Shown here piece after piece: positions 36,801 to 44,868 of a stretch of DNA of 64,000 nucleotides; the stretch's first letter is position 1; each line of letters starts with the position of its first letter. The stretch lies in NCBI GenBank assembly GCA_014268975.2, contig CP077096.1, forward strand, positions 2,641,501-2,705,500. The letters are read 5' to 3'. The notes beneath the pieces are model-generated. The model was not told where the DNA came from. It was given only the letters and a program-made list of their open reading frames with translations, and did no database searches. Made by a program: the position numbers and the translations under genes. This stretch comes from Pseudomonas wayambapalatensis (GTDB taxonomy: Bacteria; Pseudomonadota; Gammaproteobacteria; Pseudomonadales; Pseudomonadaceae).

Positions 36801-38685
36801 GAACGTCCGCGCTCAAGCCGGTGCTGCGCAGCGCCGTGTCGCGTTGCTCTGCACTGAGGCTGCGCGCCGCCGAGCCCTGGCGCTGGAGCAGAGTCTCGCG
36901 GTCCCATGTCAGGGGATTCTCGTGCGCCACGCGCCAGGCCCCGGCGTCATTGTGCTCAAGCACAGGGCTATAGGCGTTCGGGTCGCTTGGGTGGCGAGCG
37001 TGCCACTGGCCGTCCATGTCCTGGAACTGCTCGTAGAGGTCTTCGCCCACGCGGACATAGGTCTTGCCCTGGTAGACATACTGACCCTGTGTATTGGGTT
37101 CGAGCTCGGAGGGGAGTTCCAGGTCACTGGCATACCCTGCCATGTTCGGGCTCCACAGCCGCTCCTGGCCATTGACGCTAATGCTTTGCATCGAATCGAC
37201 AAAGTGCGATTGCAGTACCGCGCCACCGGCTACTGTGCCAATCAGCAAGCCAGCATTGATTACCAGTGACTTCAAGTGTGCGATGGCCTGGGCGTTGTCA
37301 TTTTCTTCCCAGGCGTGCAGCGCATCGAATACCGAACCCATCATCTGCGCACCGATCACCAGGCTCATGACCGGGTTGAGCCCCGGTATGCAGACGGCCG
37401 CAATGTTGAGGATGTCCATGCCGATGACACCCCAGAATTCGAGGCGCTCCAGGCGGGCTTGGGCATCGACATCGGCGGTCGGTACCACAATCGCACGGGC
37501 ATCGGCCTTCAAACGTCTGACATGGCGTATCTCCAGTTCCTTCCACGGACTAGACGGCAGGGTCGTCAGGTTCGTGTCCAGGTTGACCGTCGTCCGTGCG
37601 GTCAGCGCTGCGTCGTCTGCAGTTGGGTTGCTGTACAGCGCATTGCGCAATCGGCCGTTGAGTGCAGGCTGCACGGCGCGCGAAGTGTATTCGACGAAGG
37701 ACTGGCGGACCTTTGGATCGAGCAGGCGTGTGCGCAGGTGGATATGGCAGGCGGCCATTGATTTGAATTCTTTCAGCGTCTCGGTGCTGTCCCCAGGGAG
37801 GTAGAGCACCACGCACGTAGCCTTGGGCGTCGCAATCGAAATCAGCATGAGTTCGTACAGCTCAAAACCGAAGACACTGAGCGACTGGCACTTGATGCTA
37901 TAGGGCGCTTGCTTGCTGGCGGGCAGGTCGGCGCAGAGCGTATGCAGGGCAGCGAGCGTGTCGGAAGTGACGTCGCCTTTGAGGTAGGCGATGCGCGCTT
38001 GCACCCTCAACTCGTCCTGGCGTGCGCTGATCGAATCTCGGCTGATCTGCTCGGAATTACTGCCATCATAGATGGCGGCCAGGTGCTCCTGGTACTTCTG
38101 ACCCAGGTCCAGATCGCGGGTTAGAGTGATGAACTTCTTCAGGTCAAGGCTTGGAAAGAATCGGTCATCGTCCTTGGCGAGACGTATACCGGAGAAACGG
38201 GGCGTGTCCAGCTCGCTCTTGAAGTTGTGCAGCGCAGCGGCGAGCAAGGAGCGGTACACGGGAGGGCCTGAGGGGAGGTATACCGTTTCCGTCTGGCCGC
38301 GTGTTGGTTGTGCGACTTTGGAATCTTGGGTGTAGTACTGCAGGACGTCGACCGACTGCTCCTTGTTCACGACCTTGACCGGCAGCTCCTTGTCGAAGCG
38401 CTTTTGCAGCAATGGCCGACAGAAATCGCTGATGCCCTGCAGCCCCGAGAGGCTGTTTTGCAGGGCTCGCAGGCTCTTGGCGCGCTGGTCGAGTGCATTG
38501 CGCAGCGCCTGCTGATCTTCGGGGAGTGCCGAGGAGTACCAGTCATACGCGTGACCGCTGGGGTAGAGGTGAGGGCTGCGTTGGGTGTCCAGCAGTGCGC
38601 TGAAGTGCTTCGGATGAAGGTCCTTGCTCCAGTTCGGCAAGGTGCGCAGGACCTGTGCTTCATGTTGGTTGGTTAGGTTGCTCAT
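33802..38685 (-). CDS. Giant LRR protein with dermonecrotic-toxin-like N-terminus and NEL-type E3 ubiquitin ligase end
   Basis: 1627 residues; strong Shine-Dalgarno GAAAGGAG before the ATG. The first about 900 residues resemble the DUF6543/dermonecrotic-toxin family of Pseudomonas. A hydrophobic stretch at about 415-495 (IGMDILNIAAVCIPGLNPVM onward) could insert in a membrane. Residues about 1010-1225 are leucine-rich repeats (LRELDLGHNAL, LDTLRLNNNRI, LRQLDLSMNRI). After these comes a helical NEL domain with the catalytic C-x-D, TTCGDAGADAFS (Cys1356, Asp1358). In SspH/IpaH proteins this domain transfers ubiquitin in host cells. No signal peptide and no type III genes nearby, so the route out is unknown. 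The C-terminal SxVExG-like ending is not informative. Confidence 0.85.
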   Translation of the reverse strand: MSNLTNQHEAQVLRTLPNWSKDLHPKHFSALLDTQRSPHLYPSGHAYDWYSSALPEDQQALRNALDQRAKSLRALQNSLSGLQGISDFCRPLLQKRFDKELPVKVVNKEQSVDVLQYYTQDSKVAQPTRGQTETVYLPSGPPVYRSLLAAALHNFKSELDTPRFSGIRLAKDDDRFFPSLDLKKFITLTRDLDLGQKYQEHLAAIYDGSNSEQISRDSISARQDELRVQARIAYLKGDVTSDTLAALHTLCADLPASKQAPYSIKCQSLSVFGFELYELMLISIATPKATCVVLYLPGDSTETLKEFKSMAACHIHLRTRLLDPKVRQSFVEYTSRAVQPALNGRLRNALYSNPTADDAALTARTTVNLDTNLTTLPSSPWKELEIRHVRRLKADARAIVVPTADVDAQARLERLEFWGVIGMDILNIAAVCIPGLNPVMSLVIGAQMMGSVFDALHAWEENDNAQAIAHLKSLVINAGLLIGTVAGGAVLQSHFVDSMQSISVNGQERLWSPNMAGYASDLELPSELEPNTQGQYVYQGKTYVRVGEDLYEQFQDMDGQWHARHPSDPNAYSPVLEHNDAGAWRVAHENPLTWDRETLLQRQGSAARSLSAEQRDTALRSTGLSADVLRHQLAEDGRTPSQLLDAFQRLRTSEEISGLTRSVREGTRFPAYKNFALNALTQLPEWPSDHVLEVFKGSERAGESVTYPRASRPGDHVVQLSRQELENGELVSSVLAQMDPEQAARLAPVEAGQASRIQVLRERLANQLEANRQSIFDSLRAPAAEHSSLAAERLSRQFPSLPGVAVDEIVENASPQERARMSSPDGRVPLRVAEEARLMQARIRLDRAILGLKQADLATADTALLREGLQTQPPKSDAALFALATADRDKARQLIGQQPVRPGFRSPLRLSDGRLGYPLSGRGVSRARARLARLYRTHNESRIDDLIAPLGTGRVLENNISRLEYEWHTLAQDIDRWVDASRNAGTESGGVDVALMDAWRNPQEHELEIHNIGSETPTLPKISARFSNVRTLRLNRLGLRALNPDLLTCFPALEELEILNSSQLSESSLATALRAAPNLRRLVLRDIGLTRLSPQMQETLAGLPSLRELDLGHNALTLSAANIDFLAARRLDTLRLNNNRITLDAASAERFQGMIHIQQLNLRANPLGVAPDVGYMARLSHLNLSRCDLEQWPQGLTTLMSQRHYQLRQLDLSMNRIHTLPDLEDILATPFAEGINRRQAGMRWTFNYNGLEPEVRAGLARIQLVVHENEGVIGLTEAFIQTNATPEQRLLWANLFGTGENQPLLDKLGLLLDSADTRQQPAAMRNRVWAVLKAAGESTELRERLNDVAEHYPTTCGDAGADAFSALETEVSLQKISNGDFTLSEKWALLRQRYRRELVNNLADRIALARTLRKVGLQRRLENSAEDIPALDQLDDPDAIPDDVLIDGLVDDIEIRLALRQALAEDLDYPEPSENMLYRPTAHLSYKVEANVSKEVTRLDTDPAGPRQWIVEQPTWQLSLRRAHASQFEAVTEFWRPGLDYLQYCRDFASQVNGETVELEPVTSLSTSVRKALEKAIAQELPSSNGKLQPLLLTDEQDVAAFNALRDEQTSVERGLFESLTREVETD

Positions 38686-38837
38686 GGAGTGCTCCTTTCG
38701 TGGAAGCGCCTATTGGACGAGCTGGAGGGAGGCGCGCGTCTGTAGATGGTTAACGCCTGATAGCGAATTGTCCTGCCTGCGAGGGATCGGTTATGGTGCT
38801 GCGATGCACTTTCGGAGCTGCGACCAGGAGCTGCCAC

Positions 38838-39263
38838 ATGCGTCCCTTTGTCATTCGCCATATCGATCATCTGGTGCTGCGCGTGCGCGATCTTCAGCGC
38901 AGCGTCGCGTTTTACCGTGATGTACTCGGCTGCCGGGTGAGCAAGGAGCGCCCGGACCTGGGCATGATCCATCTGGCCACCGGCACCGCGATGATCGATC
39001 TGGTGAGCCTGGACGGTGAGCTCGGTCGCCCGGGCGGCGCTGCGGCAGGCGAGAGCGGGCGCAACCTGCATCACTTCTGCCTGCGTATCGATCCGTTCGA
39101 CGAGCAGGCGTTGACCCGTTACCTGCGTGCTGCCGGGGTCGTGGTCGAGGCTGCGGAGTCGCGATACGGCGCCGAGGGCGAGGGGCTGTCGCTGTACTGT
39201 TATGACCCCGATGGCAACCAGGTCGAGTTGAAAGGACCTGTCGGCCAACAGCAGCAGGGATGA
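38838..39263 (+). CDS. VOC (glyoxalase/bleomycin resistance) superfamily protein
   Basis: 141 residues, the length of a two-motif VOC protein. HIDHLVLRVRDLQRSVAFYRD opens the first motif, and NLHHFCLRI and DPDGNQVELKG supply the second set of His/Glu metal ligands. It probably acts in isomerisation, lyase or dioxygenase chemistry; the substrate cannot be read. Start behind CAGGAG. Confidence 0.88.
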   Translation: MRPFVIRHIDHLVLRVRDLQRSVAFYRDVLGCRVSKERPDLGMIHLATGTAMIDLVSLDGELGRPGGAAAGESGRNLHHFCLRIDPFDEQALTRYLRAAGVVVEAAESRYGAEGEGLSLYCYDPDGNQVELKGPVGQQQQG

Positions 39264-39466
39264 TTCTTTCGATCGCCGGGCAGCCTCCAATCCTCAGTGG
39301 ATATCCGCGCAATCCCGATTATGCTTCAACGTACCTTGCTGCGATTCTGGGCAGCCTGCCCTGTCGTGCTTCGCGCAACCGTAGTCCTGCTTAGACCCGG
39401 GGCCAGGGTGCGATGCTGTTTCTTTTGAGGTGCTCCGGCCTGACAAGAACACGACGGAGGCAACCC

Positions 39467-41143
39467 ATGGCGGCAATCGACAGCACATCGACGGGCAGCG
39501 CGCCCCAACGCGGCATCAGTCGGGAGGAGCGCAAGGTCATCTTCGCCTCGTCCCTGGGCACCGTGTTCGAGTGGTACGACTTTTACCTTTACGGCTCGCT
39601 GGCGGCGATCATCGCCAAGCACTTCTTCGCCGGCGTCAATGAAACCACCTCGTTTATCTTCGCCTTGCTGGCGTTTGCCGCAGGCTTTGCCGTGCGGCCG
39701 TTCGGGGCCATCGTGTTCGGCCGTCTCGGCGACATGATCGGGCGCAAGCACACCTTCCTCATCACCATCATCATCATGGGCCTGTCCACTGCCGTGGTCG
39801 GGATATTGCCCAGCTACGCCAGCATCGGCGTGGCGGCGCCCATCATTCTCATCACCCTGCGGCTGCTGCAAGGCCTGGCGCTGGGCGGCGAGTACGGTGG
39901 CGCGGCGACCTACGTGGCTGAGCATGCACCGCCCGGCAAGCGTGGCTTTTTCACCTCGTGGATCCAGACCACCGCGACACTGGGCCTGTTCCTGTCGCTG
40001 CTGGTGATCCTGACCTGCCGCACGGTGATGGGCACCGAAGCGTTCGAAGCCTGGGGCTGGCGGATCCCGTTCCTGATCTCGATCCTGCTGCTGGTGATTT
40101 CGGTGTACATCCGCATGCAGCTCAACGAGTCGCCGGTGTTCCTGAAGATGAAGGCCGAGGGCAAGGCGTCCAAGGCGCCGCTGACCGAATCCTTCGCGCG
40201 CTGGGATAACCTCAAGGTGGTGCTCATGTCGCTGCTGGGCGGCACCGCCGGCCAGGCCGTGGTGTGGTACACCGGGCAATTCTATGCGCTGTTCTTCTTG
40301 CTGCAGACCCTGAAGATCGACCCTCAGACCGCCAACCTGCTGATCGCAGGCTCGCTATTGATCGGTACGCCGTTCTTCATCCTGTTCGGCAGCCTGTCTG
40401 ATCGTATCGGGCGCAAGAAGATCATCATGGCGGGCTGCATCATTGCCGCGCTCACCTACTTCCCGATCTTCAAGGGCCTGACCGAGTACGGCAACCCGGA
40501 TGTGTTCGTCGCCCAGGAGCAGAACCCGGTGGTGGTGATTGCCGACCCGGCGCAGTGCTCGTTCCAGTTCGATCCCGTGGGCAAGGCGAAATTCACCAGT
40601 TCCTGCGATATCGCCAAGAGCCTGCTGGCCAAGCGCGCCACCCCCTATGAAAACGAACGTGCAGAGCCCGGCAGTGTGGCGCAGGTGCGTATCGGCGAAC
40701 GGGTCATTCCAAGCTTCGAGGGCACAGGCTTGGCGGCGGCCGAGCTCAAGGCCCAGGGCGATGCGTTCACCGCGACCCTGACCGGCGCACTGAAGGAGGC
40801 CGGCTACCCCGAAAAGGCTGACCCGGCGAAGATCCACTACCCGATGGTGCTGTTGCTGCTGACCATCCTGGTGATCTACGTGACCATGGTCTACGGCCCC
40901 ATCGCTGCCTGGCTGGTGGAGCTGTTCCCGGCGCGTATCCGCTACACCTCGATGTCGCTGCCTTACCACATCGGCAATGGCTGGTTCGGCGGTTTCCTGC
41001 CGACAGTGGCCTTTGCCATGGTGGCGGCCACCGGGGATATCTACTATGGGCTGTGGTACCCGATCGTCATCGCGGTGATGACTGCGGTGCTGGGTATCTT
41101 CTTCCTGCCTGAGACCAAGGACCGGGATATCAATCACGCCTGA
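39467..41143 (+). CDS. MFS transporter, metabolite:H+ symporter (MHS, ProP/KgtP-like) with large extra loop
   Basis: 558 residues. MHS hallmarks: EWYDFYLYGSLAAII in helix 1, VRPFGAIVFGRLGDMIGRKHTF, and the later SDRIGRKK repeat. Compared with the usual 430-470 residues it has about 100 extra between helices 8 and 9 (roughly 345-455, including NPVVVIADPAQCSFQFDP), predicted to face the periplasm. This long-loop subgroup is common in pseudomonads. Start behind GGAGG. The substrate is unknown, likely an organic acid or amino-acid-like compound. Confidence 0.87.
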   Translation: MAAIDSTSTGSAPQRGISREERKVIFASSLGTVFEWYDFYLYGSLAAIIAKHFFAGVNETTSFIFALLAFAAGFAVRPFGAIVFGRLGDMIGRKHTFLITIIIMGLSTAVVGILPSYASIGVAAPIILITLRLLQGLALGGEYGGAATYVAEHAPPGKRGFFTSWIQTTATLGLFLSLLVILTCRTVMGTEAFEAWGWRIPFLISILLLVISVYIRMQLNESPVFLKMKAEGKASKAPLTESFARWDNLKVVLMSLLGGTAGQAVVWYTGQFYALFFLLQTLKIDPQTANLLIAGSLLIGTPFFILFGSLSDRIGRKKIIMAGCIIAALTYFPIFKGLTEYGNPDVFVAQEQNPVVVIADPAQCSFQFDPVGKAKFTSSCDIAKSLLAKRATPYENERAEPGSVAQVRIGERVIPSFEGTGLAAAELKAQGDAFTATLTGALKEAGYPEKADPAKIHYPMVLLLLTILVIYVTMVYGPIAAWLVELFPARIRYTSMSLPYHIGNGWFGGFLPTVAFAMVAATGDIYYGLWYPIVIAVMTAVLGIFFLPETKDRDINHA

Positions 41144-41149
41144 AGAACC

Positions 41150-41187
41150 GGCCACTCCTGCAGATCTTGCAGGAGTGGCCTTGTTTT
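41150..41187. terminator. Bidirectional terminator between MHS transporter and dehydratase
   Basis: Stem GGCCACTCCTGCA / TGCAGGAGTGGCC (41150-41180) followed by TTGTTTT rightward. On the other side an A-rich GAAGAACC gives a weaker tail leftward. It sits between two converging genes. Confidence 0.85.
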
Positions 41188-41204
41188 GCAGTCACAGGCC
41201 TTCT

Positions 41205-42116
41205 TCAGGCTGCCAGCCAGTCGTGAATCTGCTCCAGCGTGGCGGTGGCGCCACCGCAGACGATCATCAGCACCTTGTTGTAGTGCGCCAGCCGCCCAGG
41301 TGCGTAGGCCAGGGCCAACGCTGCCCCGCAGGCAGGCTCTACCAGGATCCGGTGATCGTGCAGAAAGCGCTCGCAGGCCTGGAGCGCCGCACGATCGGAT
41401 ACCTGTTCGCTGTGCAACGGATGGTGCTGCGCGCAGGCCAGTGCCTGGTCCGCCACACGCTTGGCGCCCAGCGAGGTGGCCACGGAGTTGATGGCCGGCA
41501 GTTCCACCGGATGGCCCGCGGTGATGGCGGCATGCAGTGATGCGGCGCCTTCGGTTTCCACCGCCAGAACGGGCACGTCGTGCCAGCCATTGCGCTTGAG
41601 CCCTTCGACCACGCCACTGAGCAAACCGCCGCCGCCGACCGACAGCACCACGGCATCGGGTTTGAGCCCAGCCTGGGCGACTTCGTCGATCATGCTGGCA
41701 TGTCCGGTCCACAGCAGCGGGTCGTCGAACGGATGGATGAACGCATCACCCGCGCCCAGCAAGCCTTGCGCATGCTGGTTGGCTTCTTGCCACGAACTAC
41801 CTTTGACCACGACCTGGGCGTCTTCGAGCTTCAGCAGTTCGATGGCGCGCGCGCTGGTGGTTTCCGGCACCACCACGGTCACCGGCACGCCGAGCTTGCG
41901 CCCGGCATAGGCCACGGCGAGGCCGGCGTTGCCACCGGACGACGACACGAAGTGCCGGGCGCCACGCGCATGGTGCACTTCGCAGGCGTGGCCCACGCCG
42001 CGCAGCTTGAACGAGCCCGAGGGCTGCAGGGCCTCGAGCTTGAGCCACAGGGTAGGGCCGGCGGCCAGTGACAGCGGGCGGGATTCGATCAGAGGGGTCT
42101 GGACATGCAAGGTCAT
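41205..42116 (-). CDS. PLP-dependent serine/threonine dehydratase-like enzyme
   Basis: 303 residues of the tryptophan-synthase-beta PLP fold. The Schiff-base Lys37 lies in PSGSFKLRG, the phosphate cup is SSGGNAG, and SVGGGGLLSG follows. Length and the compact C-terminus match serine dehydratase/threonine deaminase without an ACT domain. It converts a hydroxy-amino acid to a 2-oxo acid and ammonia. The frame extends far upstream, but ATG 42116 starts the homologous part. It is the second gene after the regulator, 14 bases behind it. Confidence 0.88.
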   Translation of the reverse strand: MTLHVQTPLIESRPLSLAAGPTLWLKLEALQPSGSFKLRGVGHACEVHHARGARHFVSSSGGNAGLAVAYAGRKLGVPVTVVVPETTSARAIELLKLEDAQVVVKGSSWQEANQHAQGLLGAGDAFIHPFDDPLLWTGHASMIDEVAQAGLKPDAVVLSVGGGGLLSGVVEGLKRNGWHDVPVLAVETEGAASLHAAITAGHPVELPAINSVATSLGAKRVADQALACAQHHPLHSEQVSDRAALQACERFLHDHRILVEPACGAALALAYAPGRLAHYNKVLMIVCGGATATLEQIHDWLAA

Positions 42117-42130
42117 GGTGGGCTCCGCAT

Positions 42131-42835
42131 TCAGCGTTCGCGGGCAGCCGGCGTGGCATCGCCGCGCAGCTGCTCCAGGTAGTTGTAGATGGTGTAGCGG
42201 GTCACGCCCAGAGCGTCGGCCGCCTTCTCGACGCCACCTTTGACGATGAACAAGCCGCGTTCCTGCATCACCCGCACAGCCTCGACCTTGGCTTGCTTGT
42301 TCATCCGCCCCCGGCCCGAGCGCTGCAGCGAGTCCTGAATGATCTCGCTCATCAGCAGCGTCATGTCGGCCGCCTCGCGGGGCGGGGATGTGTCTGGGAG
42401 GGCGCCGAACGGCTGAAAGTGCTGGAGGAAGGCCATGGCCGCATCGAGGCCGGTGATGTCGGTGTTCACGCACAGGCTTGCGAACGGGTGGCCGCTGCTG
42501 TCACGAAAGATTGCCGTGGCACTGCGCAGCGTGCGTCCCTTGAGGGTGGTGGGGTAGTCCGGCAGCACCACCGGCTCGCAGCCGTCCTGAGTACGGCCGG
42601 CGTGCATCAGTGCCTTGAAGCCTTGGTCCTGTTCTGGTGCGGCGAGGATCGGGCTGCCCACTCGACGGCCCGAAAGATGGCCGTTGACGATGGCGATCAC
42701 CGAGTGCTCGGGATTGTCCAGGTCGTGCAGGAGGATTTCCAGGTTGCGCGGCGCAACGCTGCCCAAGGCCTGAAGTGCCGCCTTGAGAACGGTGAGGGTG
42801 AGATGGCGTTCTTGCTGGAGGGGAAGCGAGGGCAT
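42131..42835 (-). CDS. YheO-like PAS / DauR-type transcriptional regulator
   Basis: 234 residues. The N-terminal PAS-like YheO domain (LEILLHDLDNPEHSVIAIVNGHLSGR, about 33-58) and C-terminal helix-turn-helix (FIVKGGVEKAADALGVTRYTIYNYL, about 196-220) are those of DauR-like regulators of amino-acid catabolism. It probably controls the dehydratase it precedes in the same unit. Confidence 0.87.
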   Translation of the reverse strand: MPSLPLQQERHLTLTVLKAALQALGSVAPRNLEILLHDLDNPEHSVIAIVNGHLSGRRVGSPILAAPEQDQGFKALMHAGRTQDGCEPVVLPDYPTTLKGRTLRSATAIFRDSSGHPFASLCVNTDITGLDAAMAFLQHFQPFGALPDTSPPREAADMTLLMSEIIQDSLQRSGRGRMNKQAKVEAVRVMQERGLFIVKGGVEKAADALGVTRYTIYNYLEQLRGDATPAARER

Positions 42836-42914
42836 GGGGAATCGCCAGATTCTTAAGTGTGTTGAATTTTACACAAATAGTTGAATCTGGCGAGTGTGGA
42901 TTGCCTTCTAGCCT

Positions 42915-44618
42915 TTAACCTAGCGCCGGAGTGCGCGGTGGAATCACCCGGCGCGAGCCAGTGGCTTCGAAACCTGCGGCAAAGCGCAGCAGGGCATTGT
43001 CGTCATAGGCTCGCCCAGCGAAGGTCAGACCCACCGGCATGCCGATGTCGGCCATCACGCCCATCGGCACGGTCACTGTCGGCACACCCAGGTGACGGAT
43101 CGCCAGGTTGCCATTGGCGACCCAGATCCCGTTGCTCCAGGCGATGTCTGCCGAGGCCGGGTTGATATCGGCATCGGCCGGGCCGACATCGGCGACGGTG
43201 GGGAACAGCACTGCGTCCAGCTTGTGCTCGTCCATCCAGTCTTCCAGGTCCATCTTGCGCGTCTGCTCCAGGCCGCGCAGGCCATCCGGGACAGTCGCGA
43301 TCTGGTCCCAGGACTTGAGGCCACGCTTGGCCATGTTGACGTATTCGTCCATGCCGGCTGCCAGGTCGTCCTCGCGGTTGGGCAGGGTGCCCGGATCGTG
43401 CGGGAAGATCTTCGGCCCGTCGACGTCAGCCAGGCGGTTGAGCTTGGGGTCGTCGTTGGCGCGCAGGAAATCGTCGAAGGCCCAGCCGGACAACTCCCAC
43501 AGCTCGTCATGCAGGAATTCCTTGCTGACGATGCCGCGGTTGTACACGGTCGGTGCGCCCGGGCGATCCCCCTCGCAGTTGGAGACCAGCGGGAAGTCGG
43601 TTTCCACCACTTCGGCGCCTGCCGCCTCCAGCGCCTTGCGGGCTTGCTCCCAGAGGTCGATGACGCTGGCGCGGGTGTTGATGCGCTGTCCGGTCGGGCC
43701 ACCGATGCCTGGTTTTTCCGACGTGCCGGCCTCGGCGTCGGCATTGATGTACATGCGCGGTACGGCAAAGCGCTTGCCCTTGAGCGCGCCGGCGCCGACG
43801 GCGAGGTCAAGGTAACTGGCCGGGCGCACGCTCGAGGCTGCCGGGATCGGCACCCAGGGTTGCATGCGCCACAGGTCGCCACGGGTGTCGGCGTCGTCGG
43901 CCACCACCACGTCGAGAATTTCCAGCAGGTCGGCCATGGTCCGTGCGTACGGCACGACCACATCCATGGTTGGCGTGAGCGGCCAGTTGCCGCGCACCGA
44001 GATCACCCCACGCGACGGGGTGTAGGCGCACAGGCCGTTGTTCGAAGCAGGTCCACGACCGCTGGACCAGGTTTCCTCGGCCAGGCCGAAGGCGCTGTAG
44101 CTCGCCGCAGTGGCGGTACCGGCGCCGTTGGAGGAACCGGAGGCGAAGGGCGCGGTGAGGTAGGCGGCGTTGTACGGGCTTTCGGCGCGGCCGTAGACGC
44201 CCCGCTGCATGCCGCCGTTGGCCATGGGCGGCATATTGGTCTTGCCCAGGCAGATCGCGCCGCCAGCGCGCAGGCGCTCGACGGTGAAGGCATCGCGCTG
44301 GGCGACCAGGTGCTCGAATGCCGGGCTGCCGGAGGCGGCGGTCAGGCCCTTGACCAGGTAGCTGTCCTTGGCGGTGTAGGGGATGCCGTCCAGCGGGCCC
44401 AGGGTGGTGCCGGCAGCGCGGCGGGCATCGGAGGCCTCGGCCTCCTTGAGCGCTTCGGGGTTGCGCACCACGACGGCGTTCAGCGCGGTGGCGGTGTCGG
44501 CTCCATCGTAGGCGTCGATGCGGGCCAGGTAGGCCTTGACCAGTTCGACCGCCGTCGTGCGGCCGGACTCGAGCGCGTTGCGCAGCTCGGCAATGGAAAC
44601 CTCGGTTACCTCGATCAT
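42915..44618 (-). CDS. Amidase signature family enzyme
   Basis: 567 residues. Catalytic Lys in PYTAKDSYLV, the cis-Ser region ASGSSNGAG, and the Ser nucleophile in TWSSGRGPAS, which replaces the usual TGGSIRxPA but keeps the second Ser. No signal peptide. Amidases of this length hydrolyse varied amides, including carboxamides or peptide amides; the substrate is not readable. It reads away from betT, separated by about 250 bases with no gene, likely both promoters. Confidence 0.87.
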   Translation of the reverse strand: MIEVTEVSIAELRNALESGRTTAVELVKAYLARIDAYDGADTATALNAVVVRNPEALKEAEASDARRAAGTTLGPLDGIPYTAKDSYLVKGLTAASGSPAFEHLVAQRDAFTVERLRAGGAICLGKTNMPPMANGGMQRGVYGRAESPYNAAYLTAPFASGSSNGAGTATAASYSAFGLAEETWSSGRGPASNNGLCAYTPSRGVISVRGNWPLTPTMDVVVPYARTMADLLEILDVVVADDADTRGDLWRMQPWVPIPAASSVRPASYLDLAVGAGALKGKRFAVPRMYINADAEAGTSEKPGIGGPTGQRINTRASVIDLWEQARKALEAAGAEVVETDFPLVSNCEGDRPGAPTVYNRGIVSKEFLHDELWELSGWAFDDFLRANDDPKLNRLADVDGPKIFPHDPGTLPNREDDLAAGMDEYVNMAKRGLKSWDQIATVPDGLRGLEQTRKMDLEDWMDEHKLDAVLFPTVADVGPADADINPASADIAWSNGIWVANGNLAIRHLGVPTVTVPMGVMADIGMPVGLTFAGRAYDDNALLRFAAGFEATGSRRVIPPRTPALG

Positions 44619-44868
44619 GCTGTCACCAAAATGTACAGGTGGATTTTATGCAGGCGAGTGTACAAGAAGCCCTGCGCGGGCGCAGGTTTGCACCAGGGAA
44701 AAACCTGTTTGCAGCACGGCATGTGCCGGCAGGCGGGCGTGCGGCGTGGGGGCATGTTCTGAAAGATTCAGAAACATCCGATATGTCACGACGGGCAAAA
44801 CCATCAGCGTCTACCGTTTGTCGTAGCTAACCGTGCGCATTAAGCGCCCTGATGGAGATTACCCGTAC

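Noticed and set aside
43092..44762. 556-codon plus-strand frame opposite the amidase
   Set aside because: Low-complexity G/A/V/R-rich translation typical of antisense frames; the amidase motifs are on the minus strand.
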